Positions 22,837 to 29,771 of a stretch of DNA of 29,771 nucleotides are shown piece by piece; position 1 is the stretch's first letter, and each line of letters starts with the position of its first letter. This DNA comes from an uncultured Paracoccaceae bacterium. Lineage in GTDB: Bacteria; Pseudomonadota; Alphaproteobacteria; Rhodobacterales; Rhodobacteraceae. The notes below the pieces were generated by a model, which ran no database searches, was not told where the DNA came from, and saw nothing but the letters and a program-made list of their open reading frames with translations. The translations under genes were made by a program, and so were the position numbers. The stretch is from contig CAJXHQ010000001.1 in assembly GCA_913054485.1 (NCBI GenBank), forward strand, positions 1 through 29,771, written 5' to 3'.

Positions 22837-25017
22837 ATGACACTGACCATGAACCGACGCAGCTTCCTGCAAGGGACCGCGGGCCTGACCTTCCTCATGG
22901 GTGCGCAGGGCATCACGGCGGTCCGGTCCGAGGCCGCAACCGGCGCGCTCGACGTCAATCACTGGCTCACCATTCGGGCCGATGGCACCATCCTCGTTGT
23001 GCATCCGTCCACTGAAATGGGCCAAAGCAGCTATTCCACCCTGCCCCAGATCCTGGCCGAAGAGCTGGATGCCGACTGGGCCGATATCGAGATCGAACAG
23101 TTGAACGCCGATGACCGGCGGTTTGGCAATCAGCTCTTTGGCGGCGTGCTTTATACGGCGGGCAGCACCGGAACGCAGTTCTATTTTGACCCGATGCGCA
23201 AGGCCGGCGCGCAGGCCCGCGATGTGCTGCTGCAGATTGCCGCCCGCGCCTGGGGTGTCGACAAATCCACCTTGCGCACAGACCCCAGCGTGGTCGTTGG
23301 CCCCGACGGGCAAGCCGCCGGTTACGGCGCGCTGGCCGCCCTTGGCGCGGATGGGATAACGGTGCCGGATGTTGACACGGTCGCACTCAAGGACCGGGCG
23401 CAGTTCCGGATCATCGGCCATGACGTTCCGCGCCGGGATGTTCCGGCCAAAAGCACCGGTCAGGCCGTTTATGCCATCGATGTGGATGTGCCAAACATGG
23501 CCTATGGCGCCGTGCTGCGCGCGCCCGTCGAGGACGAAGTGCCGCTCAGCGTGGATGACACCGCCGCCCGCGACATCCCGGGCGTGATCGACGTGGTCAC
23601 TCTGCCCGATGGCGTAGCGGTTGTGGCGGAAAGCCTCTGGTCCGCTTTGGGCGCGCGCGGCCTTTTGCAGGTGGAATGGTCCCGGACCTCTCCCTTCCGG
23701 TCCTCGAACAGCGATGCCACGCTGGCCGAATATGCCGCCGCCGCTCATGCGCCGGGGGCGCAAGGTGCGGTCTGGGCCGAAAAGGGCGACGCACCCGCAG
23801 CGATTGCCGGTGCGGACAAGCAATTCAGTCAGCTGTACCTCTCGGACTATGCCTATCACGGCCAGATCGAGCCGATGGCCGCCGTGGCGGACGTGGACGC
23901 GGATGGCCACGGCGCCGAGGTTCGGGCGGGCACGCCAACCCAATCCTGGACCGCGCGCACCGTGGCTCAGACGCTGGATATCCCGGTCGAGGCCGTGCGG
24001 CTGAACATGATGACCATGGGCGGTGGCTTTGGCCGCCGGACTGCGCTCATGCAGAACTATGTGCGCGACGCGGTGCTCTGCTCCAGGGCGACAGGCCGCC
24101 CGGTCAAGGTGATCTGGCCGCGCGAGGACGATGTCAAACAGGGCACCTTCCGCCCCGCCGCCGCCCAAAAGCTGCACGCAGGGCTGACCGCAGATGGCAA
24201 GCTTGACGGCTGGTATCACAAGGTGGCCACGCCATCGGTCATCGGGTTCTTCAACCCGCTGCGGTGGGAAGTGGCCCGACCCAACGACGTGATCTCGATG
24301 CGGGGGGCGGAAAGCAAGTTCTACGGCATCAAGGACTTCCGCGCCGATCACCTGATCATGGACCGGCATGCGCGCCTGTCCCCCTACCGGGGCATCGGGG
24401 CGTCCTATACCGCCTTTGCCGCCGAGGCCTTCATGGATGAGCTGGCCGAAGCGGCCGGGCGCGACGCGCTGGATTTCCGCCTGGACCTGGTCAAAGACAA
24501 CCCGCGCGGGCGTCATCTGCTGGAAAAGGTCGCCGATATGTCGGGCTGGCACACCCGTGGCAATCGCGCCCTGGGCCTGTCCTTTGCGGGCTACAGTTCG
24601 TCCATGGCCGCAGGCGTGGCCGAGGTCGAGGTCGATGCCGACCGCGGCGATATCCGGATCAAAAAGATCTGGGCCGCGATTGATGCCGGGCTGATCGTCA
24701 CGCCGGACAATGCCCATAACCAGATCGAAGGCGGGATCATCTTTGGCATCTCAATGGCGCTGAGCGAGAAGATCGATATCGAGAACGGCGAAGTGCTGCA
24801 GGAGAATTTCTATGACTATGAAATCACCCGCGCGCATCAGGTGCCCGAAATCGACATCTATATCGCCGAGGTAGACGCCCCCCCGGTTGGCGTGGGCGAA
24901 GTGGGCACGCCCATGGTGTCGGCGGCCATCGCCAATGCGTTTTATGCCGCCCAGGGCAAGCGTCTGCGCCACATGCCGTTCACGCCCGATCGTGTCGCCG
25001 GCGCGCTCGACACCTGA
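22837..25017 (+). CDS. iorB: Molybdopterin-binding large subunit of molybdenum hydroxylase (IorB type)
   Basis: This is a 726-residue large subunit of the xanthine dehydrogenase/aldehyde oxidase superfamily, IorB branch. It begins with a twin-arginine signal (NRRSFLQGTAGLTFLMGAQG), so the folded complex is exported to the periplasm with its partner. Molybdenum-cofactor contacts include LNMMTMGGGFGRRT (about residues 389-402) and RLSPYRGIGASYTAFAAEAF. The catalytic Glu is in PVGVGEVGTPMVSAAIANAF (E688), the GxGExG motif. The ATG at 22837 follows GGAGG (22826-22830), and the longer frame to 22753 lies inside the small-subunit gene. Known relatives hydroxylate N-heterocycles or oxidise aldehydes. 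No XdhC-type maturation gene is in the cluster. This is the last gene of the accessory run. Confidence 0.9.
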   Translation: MTLTMNRRSFLQGTAGLTFLMGAQGITAVRSEAATGALDVNHWLTIRADGTILVVHPSTEMGQSSYSTLPQILAEELDADWADIEIEQLNADDRRFGNQLFGGVLYTAGSTGTQFYFDPMRKAGAQARDVLLQIAARAWGVDKSTLRTDPSVVVGPDGQAAGYGALAALGADGITVPDVDTVALKDRAQFRIIGHDVPRRDVPAKSTGQAVYAIDVDVPNMAYGAVLRAPVEDEVPLSVDDTAARDIPGVIDVVTLPDGVAVVAESLWSALGARGLLQVEWSRTSPFRSSNSDATLAEYAAAAHAPGAQGAVWAEKGDAPAAIAGADKQFSQLYLSDYAYHGQIEPMAAVADVDADGHGAEVRAGTPTQSWTARTVAQTLDIPVEAVRLNMMTMGGGFGRRTALMQNYVRDAVLCSRATGRPVKVIWPREDDVKQGTFRPAAAQKLHAGLTADGKLDGWYHKVATPSVIGFFNPLRWEVARPNDVISMRGAESKFYGIKDFRADHLIMDRHARLSPYRGIGASYTAFAAEAFMDELAEAAGRDALDFRLDLVKDNPRGRHLLEKVADMSGWHTRGNRALGLSFAGYSSSMAAGVAEVEVDADRGDIRIKKIWAAIDAGLIVTPDNAHNQIEGGIIFGISMALSEKIDIENGEVLQENFYDYEITRAHQVPEIDIYIAEVDAPPVGVGEVGTPMVSAAIANAFYAAQGKRLRHMPFTPDRVAGALDT

Positions 25018-25532
25018 GCATGGCGCGGCGTTGATCGGGTCGAACTGCGCCGCCTTTACCCATCAATTGGAACTACTGGGCGGCGGTTGTCTGAACAAGC
25101 CAGCCAGGGCTTCAACATCTAACGTCTGCGCTCTTTCAGGCTCCGCTACCGCTTCGGCTCACAGATCACATTCCTGCTTTGCGCAACCAATGACATTTCT
25201 GAATGGCGTATGCACAAGGCACATTTCCTTACCGCGTTACGCATAGGTCTCTTGGTTTCATCCCGATGACGCACAAGCCTTCCCACCCTCAAATCATTAA
25301 CATGCAAACGCATTGCGCCAAAACCGGCCCATGGCGCAGCCGCAGCGAAACGTCTCTTTGTCCGCCACGCGGAGTTTCAACATCTGCAATGGGACGCCCG
25401 GTTTCGTCCTGTCATGTGTGATATCTTGGGTCAGAAGCGGTCGGCCGAAAAAGCCCAGGCGCTGCCCAACTTGAGCAACGCCTGTAATTTATCCTCTGGC
25501 CTGGGCCATGGCCCAACAATTGCGGCCTCGGC
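25018..25532. other. Gene-free right boundary of the accessory cluster
   Basis: About 515 nt without a supported gene, more AT-rich than its flanks around 25170-25310. A 14-bp self-complementary site (TGGGCCATGGCCCA, 25502-25515) lies just beyond the DUF2842 stop and may help end that transcript. Two near-copies of TTCAACATCT (near 25110 and 25377) are the only other repeats noted. No tRNA, integrase or IS end is seen. Confidence 0.5.
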
Positions 25533-25784
25533 TCAGCCCCCGCCGTTATCTTCCGCATCCGGGTCGGCCTTACCGACCCCTTTGAAGACAAATTTGAACG
25601 GCAGCACCCAGAGCACCCCCAGCACGACATAGACCGCCAGTTCGACCAGAATATGCGGCCGGTCCAGCATGTTCATCACCGTGACGGCCGCCACGATATA
25701 AAGCGGCATGCCGATCAGCAGCAGCACCAGCGACCAACGCCGCCGGGCCTTGTAGCTCAGGCCCGGTTTCTTGTCGCCCGCCAT
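25533..25784 (-). CDS. DUF2842 family small membrane protein
   Basis: This is an 83-residue alphaproteobacterial protein with two transmembrane helices (RRRWSLVLLLIGMPLYIVAA and VELAVYVVLGVLWVLPFKFVF) and the recognisable DUF2842 features YKARRRW near the start and LPFKFVFKGVGKADPDA at the end. Its function is unknown. The ATG overlaps the purA stop by one nucleotide (TGATG), so it is translated as the second gene of the purA unit. The C-terminal tail after the second helix is charged and glycine-terminated. Confidence 0.88.
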   Translation of the reverse strand: MAGDKKPGLSYKARRRWSLVLLLIGMPLYIVAAVTVMNMLDRPHILVELAVYVVLGVLWVLPFKFVFKGVGKADPDAEDNGGG

Positions 25785-27079
25785 CAGTCTGCGAAAGGAT
25801 CGGTGACGAGGATGGTGTCGTCACGCTGCGGCGAGGTCGACAGCAGGGCGACCGGGCAGTCGATCAGCTCTTCCACGCGTTTGACGTATTTGATCGCATT
25901 GGCGGGCAGATCGTTCCAGCTGCGCGCGCCTTCGGTGGACTCGCTCCAGCCCGGCATCTCTTCGTAGATCGGCGTGCAGCGGGCCTGCTGGTCGGCGGCG
26001 GTGGGCAGATAGTCCAGACGTTCGCCGTCCAGCTCGTAGCCGGTGCAGATCTTCAGGGTCTCGAAACCGTCCAGCACGTCCAGCTTGGTCAGCGAAATGC
26101 CCGTGATGCCGGAGGTGGCACAGGTCTGGCGCACCAGGCAGGCGTCGAACCAGCCGCAGCGGCGCTTACGGCCTGTGGTGGTGCCAAACTCATGGCCGCG
26201 GGTGCCAAGGCGGTTGCCGTCCTCGTCGTCCAGCTCGGTTGGGAAGGGGCCTTCGCCGACACGGGTGGTATAGGCTTTCACGATGCCCAGCACGTAGTCG
26301 ATGGAGCCGGGACCAATGCCGACACCGGTGGCCGCCTGGCCTGCGATCACGTTGGAGGAGGTCACGAAGGGATAGGTGCCGAAGTCGATGTCCAGCAGGG
26401 CGCCTTGCGCGCCTTCAAACAGGATCCGTTTGCCGGCTTTGCGCTTCTCGTTCAGCACTTTCCAAACGGGGGCGGCGAATTTCAGGATCTCCGGCGCGAT
26501 CTCTTTCAGCTGAGCGATCAGCGCGTCGCGGTCGATCGGGTCAACGCCCAGACCCTTGCGCAGCGGGTCATGGTGCTGCAGCGCGCGGTCGACGCGGGCC
26601 TCCAGCGTGGCCTCGTCTGCCAGGTCGGCAACGCGGATGGCGCGGCGGCCGACTTTGTCTTCGTATGCCGGGCCGATGCCGCGGCCGGTGGTGCCGATCT
26701 TGGTCCCCTTGGAGGCCGCTTCTTCGCGGGCCCGGTCCAGCTCGCCGTGCAGCGGCAGGATCAGCGGGGTGTTTTCCGCGATCATCAGGGTCTCGGGCGT
26801 GATCTCAACGCCCTGCGCCTGCACCGTGGCGATCTCTTTCAGCAGGTGCCAGGGGTCCAGCACCACGCCGTTGCCGATGACCGACAGCTTGCCGCCGCGC
26901 ACCACGCCCGAAGGCAGCGCGTGCAGCTTGTAGACCTGCTCACCCACCACCAGCGTGTGGCCGGCATTATGGCCGCCCTGGAAGCGTGCGATCACATCGG
27001 CGCGCTCGCTGAGCCAGTCCACGATCTTGCCTTTTCCTTCGTCACCCCATTGGGCGCCGACAACAACGACGTTGGCCAT
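25784..27079 (-). CDS. purA: Adenylosuccinate synthetase
   Basis: This is a 431-residue enzyme of AMP synthesis: it joins IMP and aspartate using GTP to give adenylosuccinate. Motifs are the N-terminal P-loop-like [33 protein letters not shown], the IMP segment [52 protein letters not shown] and [16 protein letters not shown]. The usual PurA start is [17 protein letters not shown], so the ATG at 27079 is chosen although the frame is open to 27205. It is co-transcribed with DUF2842 downstream. The nitrile hydratase operon lies upstream on the same strand, separated by 193 nt that contain a strong hairpin. Confidence 0.97.
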   Translation of the reverse strand: MANVVVVGAQWGDEGKGKIVDWLSERADVIARFQGGHNAGHTLVVGEQVYKLHALPSGVVRGGKLSVIGNGVVLDPWHLLKEIATVQAQGVEITPETLMIAENTPLILPLHGELDRAREEAASKGTKIGTTGRGIGPAYEDKVGRRAIRVADLADEATLEARVDRALQHHDPLRKGLGVDPIDRDALIAQLKEIAPEILKFAAPVWKVLNEKRKAGKRILFEGAQGALLDIDFGTYPFVTSSNVIAGQAATGVGIGPGSIDYVLGIVKAYTTRVGEGPFPTELDDEDGNRLGTRGHEFGTTTGRKRRCGWFDACLVRQTCATSGITGISLTKLDVLDGFETLKICTGYELDGERLDYLPTAADQQARCTPIYEEMPGWSESTEGARSWNDLPANAIKYVKRVEELIDCPVALLSTSPQRDDTILVTDPFAD

Positions 27080-27186
27080 ATCCGGTCCTTTGCTGCGTAT
27101 CTTTAGAAGCCGGTGGCCCGTATAGCCCTGTGGCGCGCAGAGGGGAACCAAAAATACCGGTGTATTTGCCCAACATGAAGGTTGCA

Positions 27187-27226
27187 CCTGCCCAGGCGGG
27201 CGCATTTATGCCCGCCGGAGGGCAGG
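27187..27226. other. Long GC-rich hairpin between the nitrile hydratase operon and purA
   Basis: CCTGCCC (27187-27193) pairs with GGGCAGG (27220-27226), and GGCGGGC (27195-27201) pairs with GCCCGCC (27210-27216), around the loop GCATTTAT. The two 7-bp stems are joined by a small A/GGA internal loop. No T-tract follows on either strand, so it is not a standard intrinsic terminator. It could protect or end the nitrile hydratase mRNA. Confidence 0.6.
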
Positions 27227-27272
27227 CAGACGCAACCCGGGCCGCTGCGCACCCCGAAAAAGGAATCACTCT

Positions 27273-27602
27273 TCAGGTAAGTTTGACCGGCTGACCATGC
27301 GGCGTGGCAAGATAGGCAGCCTCCCATTTGGCGCGTATTTCAGATGTTTCCTGCGCCGGCGCGCTGTCTTGCTCGGCCAAAAGCCTCTCCAGCGTTTCGA
27401 GCCAGGCCATGAAGTAATCATCGCCGCCGTTCAGATCGCGTTCCAGCCCATGGCGGGCCAATGTGGCGGAAAAGCGCGTGACCCATTCGGTCCACTGAAA
27501 GGCGCCGCTTTCGTTCAGATGCACGGTCAGCGCAAAAACCTGCGCGTGCCAGGGCTCCTGAAACACCGGTTCTGGGGCGCCAATTTCCGGGCAGTCACTC
27601 AT
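27273..27602 (-). CDS. Nitrile hydratase accessory protein (metallochaperone-like)
   Basis: This is a 109-residue protein homologous to the activator encoded with cobalt nitrile hydratases, thought to help insert and oxidise the metal centre of the alpha subunit. The segment PVFQEPWHAQVFALTVHLNE followed by FQWTEWVTRFSATLARHG mirrors the N-terminal part of the beta subunit ([20 protein letters not shown]), a known relationship in this family. The ATG at 27602 overlaps the beta-subunit stop (ATGA). A longer frame to 27626 would lie inside the beta gene. It is the last gene of the operon. Confidence 0.88.
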   Translation of the reverse strand: MSDCPEIGAPEPVFQEPWHAQVFALTVHLNESGAFQWTEWVTRFSATLARHGLERDLNGGDDYFMAWLETLERLLAEQDSAPAQETSEIRAKWEAAYLATPHGQPVKLT

Positions 27603-28276
27603 AAAGGCTCCAGGTAGCTTTGCCACATGTCCAGCACCACCTCATCATCCGGGTGTTCCGCATGCGACCAGAGCATCCGGGCATGGAACCGCACCGCGTA
27701 TAAGGGCTCGGGTGCTTCGCCCAGACCATGAGCATTGCTGTCCGGCAGCACATGATTGCCATGCAGCCGCAGAATATAACCGCGCGCCCCGGCGGCGTAT
27801 TGCGGCAGGCGGGTGTGGCCGCCGTCCTGCAGCGGATTGTCCGCAGGCACCCGGACCCGCACCGCCTGCCCGGCCGAGAATCGCGGCTGCGGGCCATCCG
27901 CCCGATCCGCCGGGCCGCCCTTGGCCAGAACGCCGGGCACCGAAGCCGCTTTCAGCGCCTTGCCAGCCAGCCTGTGCACCGCCTCCGGCCCGGCGCCTGC
28001 CAGGTCCTCGCGTGTCAGCACGTCCTGCTCCACCAGCAGATCCGCCAGCGCCGAGATCCATTTCTCATAATATGAGAAGCCCGCGTAGTCCTTAGGGGCC
28101 AATCGTTCGCGGGCATGGCGCGACGTATCAAGGTTCCATTGCCCCAGCGCGCCGCAGGCCAGCGTCACCGCCAGCGCGCGGGCGTGCCAGTCTTCTTCAA
28201 AGACAGGCGCATCCGCCGCATCCGGCACCACTGGCCCGTCACCGAACCGCCCGCCCATATCATGCACACGAGTCAA
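27599..28276 (-). CDS. nthB: Nitrile hydratase beta subunit
   Basis: This is a 225-residue beta subunit. The N-terminal signature is [15 protein letters not shown], then a helical part ([38 protein letters not shown]) and a C-terminal SH3-like barrel ([56 protein letters not shown]). It forms the heterodimer with the alpha subunit that hydrates nitriles to amides in the cytoplasm. The start codon is TTG at 28276-28274, interlocked with the alpha stop as TTGA. No ATG fits the conserved N-terminus except the internal Met at the seventh position, which would remove TRVHD. The coupling suggests controlled subunit stoichiometry. Confidence 0.92.
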   Translation of the reverse strand: MTRVHDMGGRFGDGPVVPDAADAPVFEEDWHARALAVTLACGALGQWNLDTSRHARERLAPKDYAGFSYYEKWISALADLLVEQDVLTREDLAGAGPEAVHRLAGKALKAASVPGVLAKGGPADRADGPQPRFSAGQAVRVRVPADNPLQDGGHTRLPQYAAGARGYILRLHGNHVLPDSNAHGLGEAPEPLYAVRFHARMLWSHAEHPDDEVVLDMWQSYLEPL

Positions 28277-28890
28277 GATGCAGGCTCCGCCGCCAGCGCG
28301 GTGCCGATCATGCTGTCGCGGCTGATCAGCGCGGACAGCTGCTCATCGCTGAAGCCTTCGGTGCCCTCGGGACGCATGGGAATCACCAGGTAGCGGACTT
28401 CTGCTGTCGAATCCCAGACCCGCACAGAGGTGCCCTCGGGCAGGGTCACGCCAAAATCCGCCAGCACTTTGCGCGGCTCGCGCACGGCGCGGGCACGGTA
28501 GGCATCGGATTTATACCAGGCCGGCGGGATGCCCAGCAGCGGCCACGGGTAGCAGCTGCACAGGGTGCAGACGACCATATTATGCTGGCCGGGAGTGTTC
28601 TCCACCGCCACGATATGCTCGCCCTGCCGGCCATAAAAGCCAAGTGCAGAAACCGCCGCCGTGGCATCCTCCAGCAACTGGGCGTGAAACACCGGATCCG
28701 ACCAGGCTTTGGCCACCACCGCCGCGCCGTTCTTCGGCCCGATGCGGTTTTCATAGGTGTCAACAATGGCATCCAGCGCCGCCGGATCGATCAGACCCTT
28801 GGCGGCTAAAATCGTCTCCAGCGCTTTCACCCGGAGCGCGGGCTCCGGCGGAAGCAGGCTGTGCGGGTGATCGGGATCATCATGCGGCAT
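28273..28890 (-). CDS. nthA: Nitrile hydratase alpha subunit, cobalt type
   Basis: This is a 205-residue catalytic subunit. The metal-binding claw is [15 protein letters not shown] with C108, C111 and C113. The Thr after the first Cys is the mark of cobalt enzymes (iron enzymes have Ser). Conserved flanks are [31 protein letters not shown] and [19 protein letters not shown]. The last two claw cysteines are expected to be oxidised to sulfinic and sulfenic acids. I chose the ATG at 28890 ([11 protein letters not shown]). A GTG at 28905 in the same frame adds five residues, follows a G-rich stretch and cannot be excluded. The gene heads the nthA-nthB-accessory operon and is divergent from secG. 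Confidence 0.93.
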   Translation of the reverse strand: MPHDDPDHPHSLLPPEPALRVKALETILAAKGLIDPAALDAIVDTYENRIGPKNGAAVVAKAWSDPVFHAQLLEDATAAVSALGFYGRQGEHIVAVENTPGQHNMVVCTLCSCYPWPLLGIPPAWYKSDAYRARAVREPRKVLADFGVTLPEGTSVRVWDSTAEVRYLVIPMRPEGTEGFSDEQLSALISRDSMIGTALAAEPAS

Positions 28891-28980
28891 AGGGAAAGAC
28901 TGCACGCCCGCCCCCTGCCCTGTCCAGCCTTTCCCGGCAAGGAAAGGGGCACGGAAGCGCCGGGGAGCAAAAAGGAACCC

Positions 28981-29009
28981 TTGCCCCGCCCGGCATTCTC
29001 TCTTACATA
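28981..29009 (+). promoter_or_regulatory. Candidate sigma-70-type promoter of secG
   Basis: TTGCCC (28981-28986), 17-bp spacer, TACATA (29004-29009), followed by the secG ATG 33 nt later. Spacing is ideal and both boxes are near consensus. Confidence 0.55.
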
Positions 29010-29042
29010 CCGCCCGATACCAGCCAACCGCCGCAGGGTCCC

Positions 29043-29405
29043 ATGGAAAACGTCATTCTCATTATCCTTCTTCTTCTGGCCCTTGGCCTGATTGCCGCTG
29101 TTTTGCTGCAGCGCTCCGAAGGCGGCGGACTTGGCATGGGCGGAGGCGGCGGCGCCGTTTCGGGCCGCGCAGCCGCGACCGCGATCACCAAGCTGACCTG
29201 GATCCTGGGCGCCGGCTTCATGGTCGCCTCGCTGGCGATGACCATCATCGCGGCACAGAAATCCGCAGGCTCCTCGGTTCTGGACCGCACCGGCGTTCCG
29301 GCCGAATCCGCGGACACACCGGCTGCACCGGCAGTTCCGGCCGCTGAAGATCTGCTGCCCCCGGCCGAGGGCGACAATGCCCCGCTGGTTCCCAGCCTCG
29401 ACTGA
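29043..29405 (+). CDS. secG: Preprotein translocase subunit SecG
   Basis: This is a 120-residue inner-membrane component of the SecYEG channel. The first helix is [20 protein letters not shown]. The conserved cytoplasmic loop is [20 protein letters not shown], and the second helix [21 protein letters not shown] follows. The C-terminal 45 residues are a Pro/Ala-rich acidic tail ([20 protein letters not shown]) common in alphaproteobacteria. SecG supports SecA-driven export. It has its own candidate promoter and is followed by pyrG, the standard order in Rhodobacteraceae. Confidence 0.95.
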   Translation: MENVILIILLLLALGLIAAVLLQRSEGGGLGMGGGGGAVSGRAAATAITKLTWILGAGFMVASLAMTIIAAQKSAGSSVLDRTGVPAESADTPAAPAVPAAEDLLPPAEGDNAPLVPSLD

Positions 29406-29431
29406 TCCACTACACCTAGACTGGGATAAAA

Positions 29432-29460
29432 GAACCGCAACAGCATCTTGCGGTTCCCTT
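29432..29460 (+). terminator. Hairpin between secG and pyrG, probable terminator
   Basis: GAACCGCAA (29432-29440) and TTGCGGTTC (29448-29456) form a perfect 9-bp stem with the 7-nt loop CAGCATC, 27 nt after the secG stop. Only CCTT follows, so the T-tract is weak. Confidence 0.65.
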
Positions 29461-29487
29461 GCGCATGCCGCGCGAATCCTATATATA
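29459..29487 (+). promoter_or_regulatory. Candidate promoter of pyrG
   Basis: TTGCGC (29459-29464), 17-bp spacer, then TATATA (29482-29487) within an alternating TA run at 29480-29488. It starts directly at the end of the secG hairpin and lies about 90 nt before the pyrG ATG. Confidence 0.5.
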
Positions 29488-29578
29488 TGAAGTCCCGTGA
29501 TGCTTTGGTTTTTCGGAACCGTCTGGGCACTTGAATTCTGAACACTTTTCGACTTCTCACGGGGGCAGCCGAACACTC

Positions 29579-29771
29579 ATGGCGCGTTTCATCTTCATTA
29601 CTGGCGGGGTTGTGTCCTCGCTTGGCAAAGGTCTGGCATCCGCCGCTCTCGGCGCGCTTCTGCAAGCCCGCGGCTACTCGGTCCGCCTGCGCAAGCTCGA
29701 CCCCTATCTTAACGTCGATCCGGGCACCATGAGCCCGTTTGAGCACGGCGAAGTCTTCGTGACCGACGACG
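29579..29771 (+). CDS. pyrG: CTP synthase (partial, N-terminal 64 residues)
   Basis: The frame from the ATG at 29579 runs off the window. It reads [20 protein letters not shown], then [20 protein letters not shown] and [18 protein letters not shown]. This is the unmistakable synthetase-domain start of CTP synthase: the SLGKG P-loop for ATP and the [15 protein letters not shown] segment. The enzyme aminates UTP to CTP with glutamine-derived ammonia. The glutaminase domain lies outside the window. A G-rich stretch (29560-29564) is the probable ribosome binding site. Confidence 0.96.

Noticed and set aside
22801..24717. 638-residue open frame antisense to the IorB gene
   Set aside because: The opposite strand encodes a protein with Tat signal, molybdenum motifs and a ribosome binding site. 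The antisense translation is His/Gly/Arg-rich without motifs, as expected for GC-rich shadows.
12045..25532. Phage, transposon or integrative element carrying the cluster
   Set aside because: No integrase, transposase, terminal repeat, att-like duplication or tRNA was found at either edge, so only an accessory block is claimed, not a mobile element.

Overview
The window is GC-rich, densely coding chromosomal DNA. The best overall fit is a marine alphaproteobacterium of the Rhodobacteraceae (Roseobacter group, Leisingera/Phaeobacter/Ruegeria-like). This rests on protein character, on gene orders such as rpiA-gor-hflK-hflC, purA-DUF2842 and secG-pyrG, and on a cobalt-type nitrile hydratase operon. 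The genus is an inference, not a search result. I see no rRNA, tRNA, CRISPR array or intact insertion sequence.

Left core block (1-12044). A minus-strand run rpiA > gor > hflK > hflC (hflC cut by the window edge) covers sugar-phosphate isomerisation, glutathione redox balance and control of the FtsH membrane protease. Divergent from it lie a glutathione S-transferase and L-serine dehydratase (1-nt overlap), then an EamA-family exporter. Thiamine diphosphokinase (minus) faces a long, very acidic protein of unknown function that ends in a clear intrinsic terminator. A class III adenylate/guanylate cyclase with a TPR tail closes the block.

Accessory block (about 12045-25532). After a 700-bp gene-poor stretch holding what look like gene relics comes a 12.3-kb cluster that reads as one metabolic or detoxification locus. 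Part one is a LysR regulator divergent from a ring-cleaving extradiol-type dioxygenase and a small alpha/beta hydrolase, resembling the MhqO/MhqD (hydroquinone) pair. Part two is a second LysR regulator with a perfect 25-bp palindrome at its start, divergent from a plus-strand run: XapX-domain membrane protein, YcaC-like cysteine hydrolase, YtcJ-like metal-dependent amidohydrolase, small GNAT acetyltransferase, MFS exporter with a C-terminal monooxygenase-like domain, periplasmic adaptor, and an IorA/IorB-type molybdenum hydroxylase whose large subunit carries a Tat signal. Together these suggest oxidation, hydrolysis, acetylation and export of an aromatic or N-heterocyclic compound. The substrate is unknown. 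A second gene-free stretch of about 515 bp ends the block.

Right core block (25533-29771). Minus-strand purA is followed by a DUF2842 membrane protein. A cobalt nitrile hydratase operon (alpha, beta, accessory protein, all overlapping by 4 nt) lies upstream of purA on the same strand. Divergent from it are secG and the start of pyrG, each with a recognisable promoter and with a hairpin between them.
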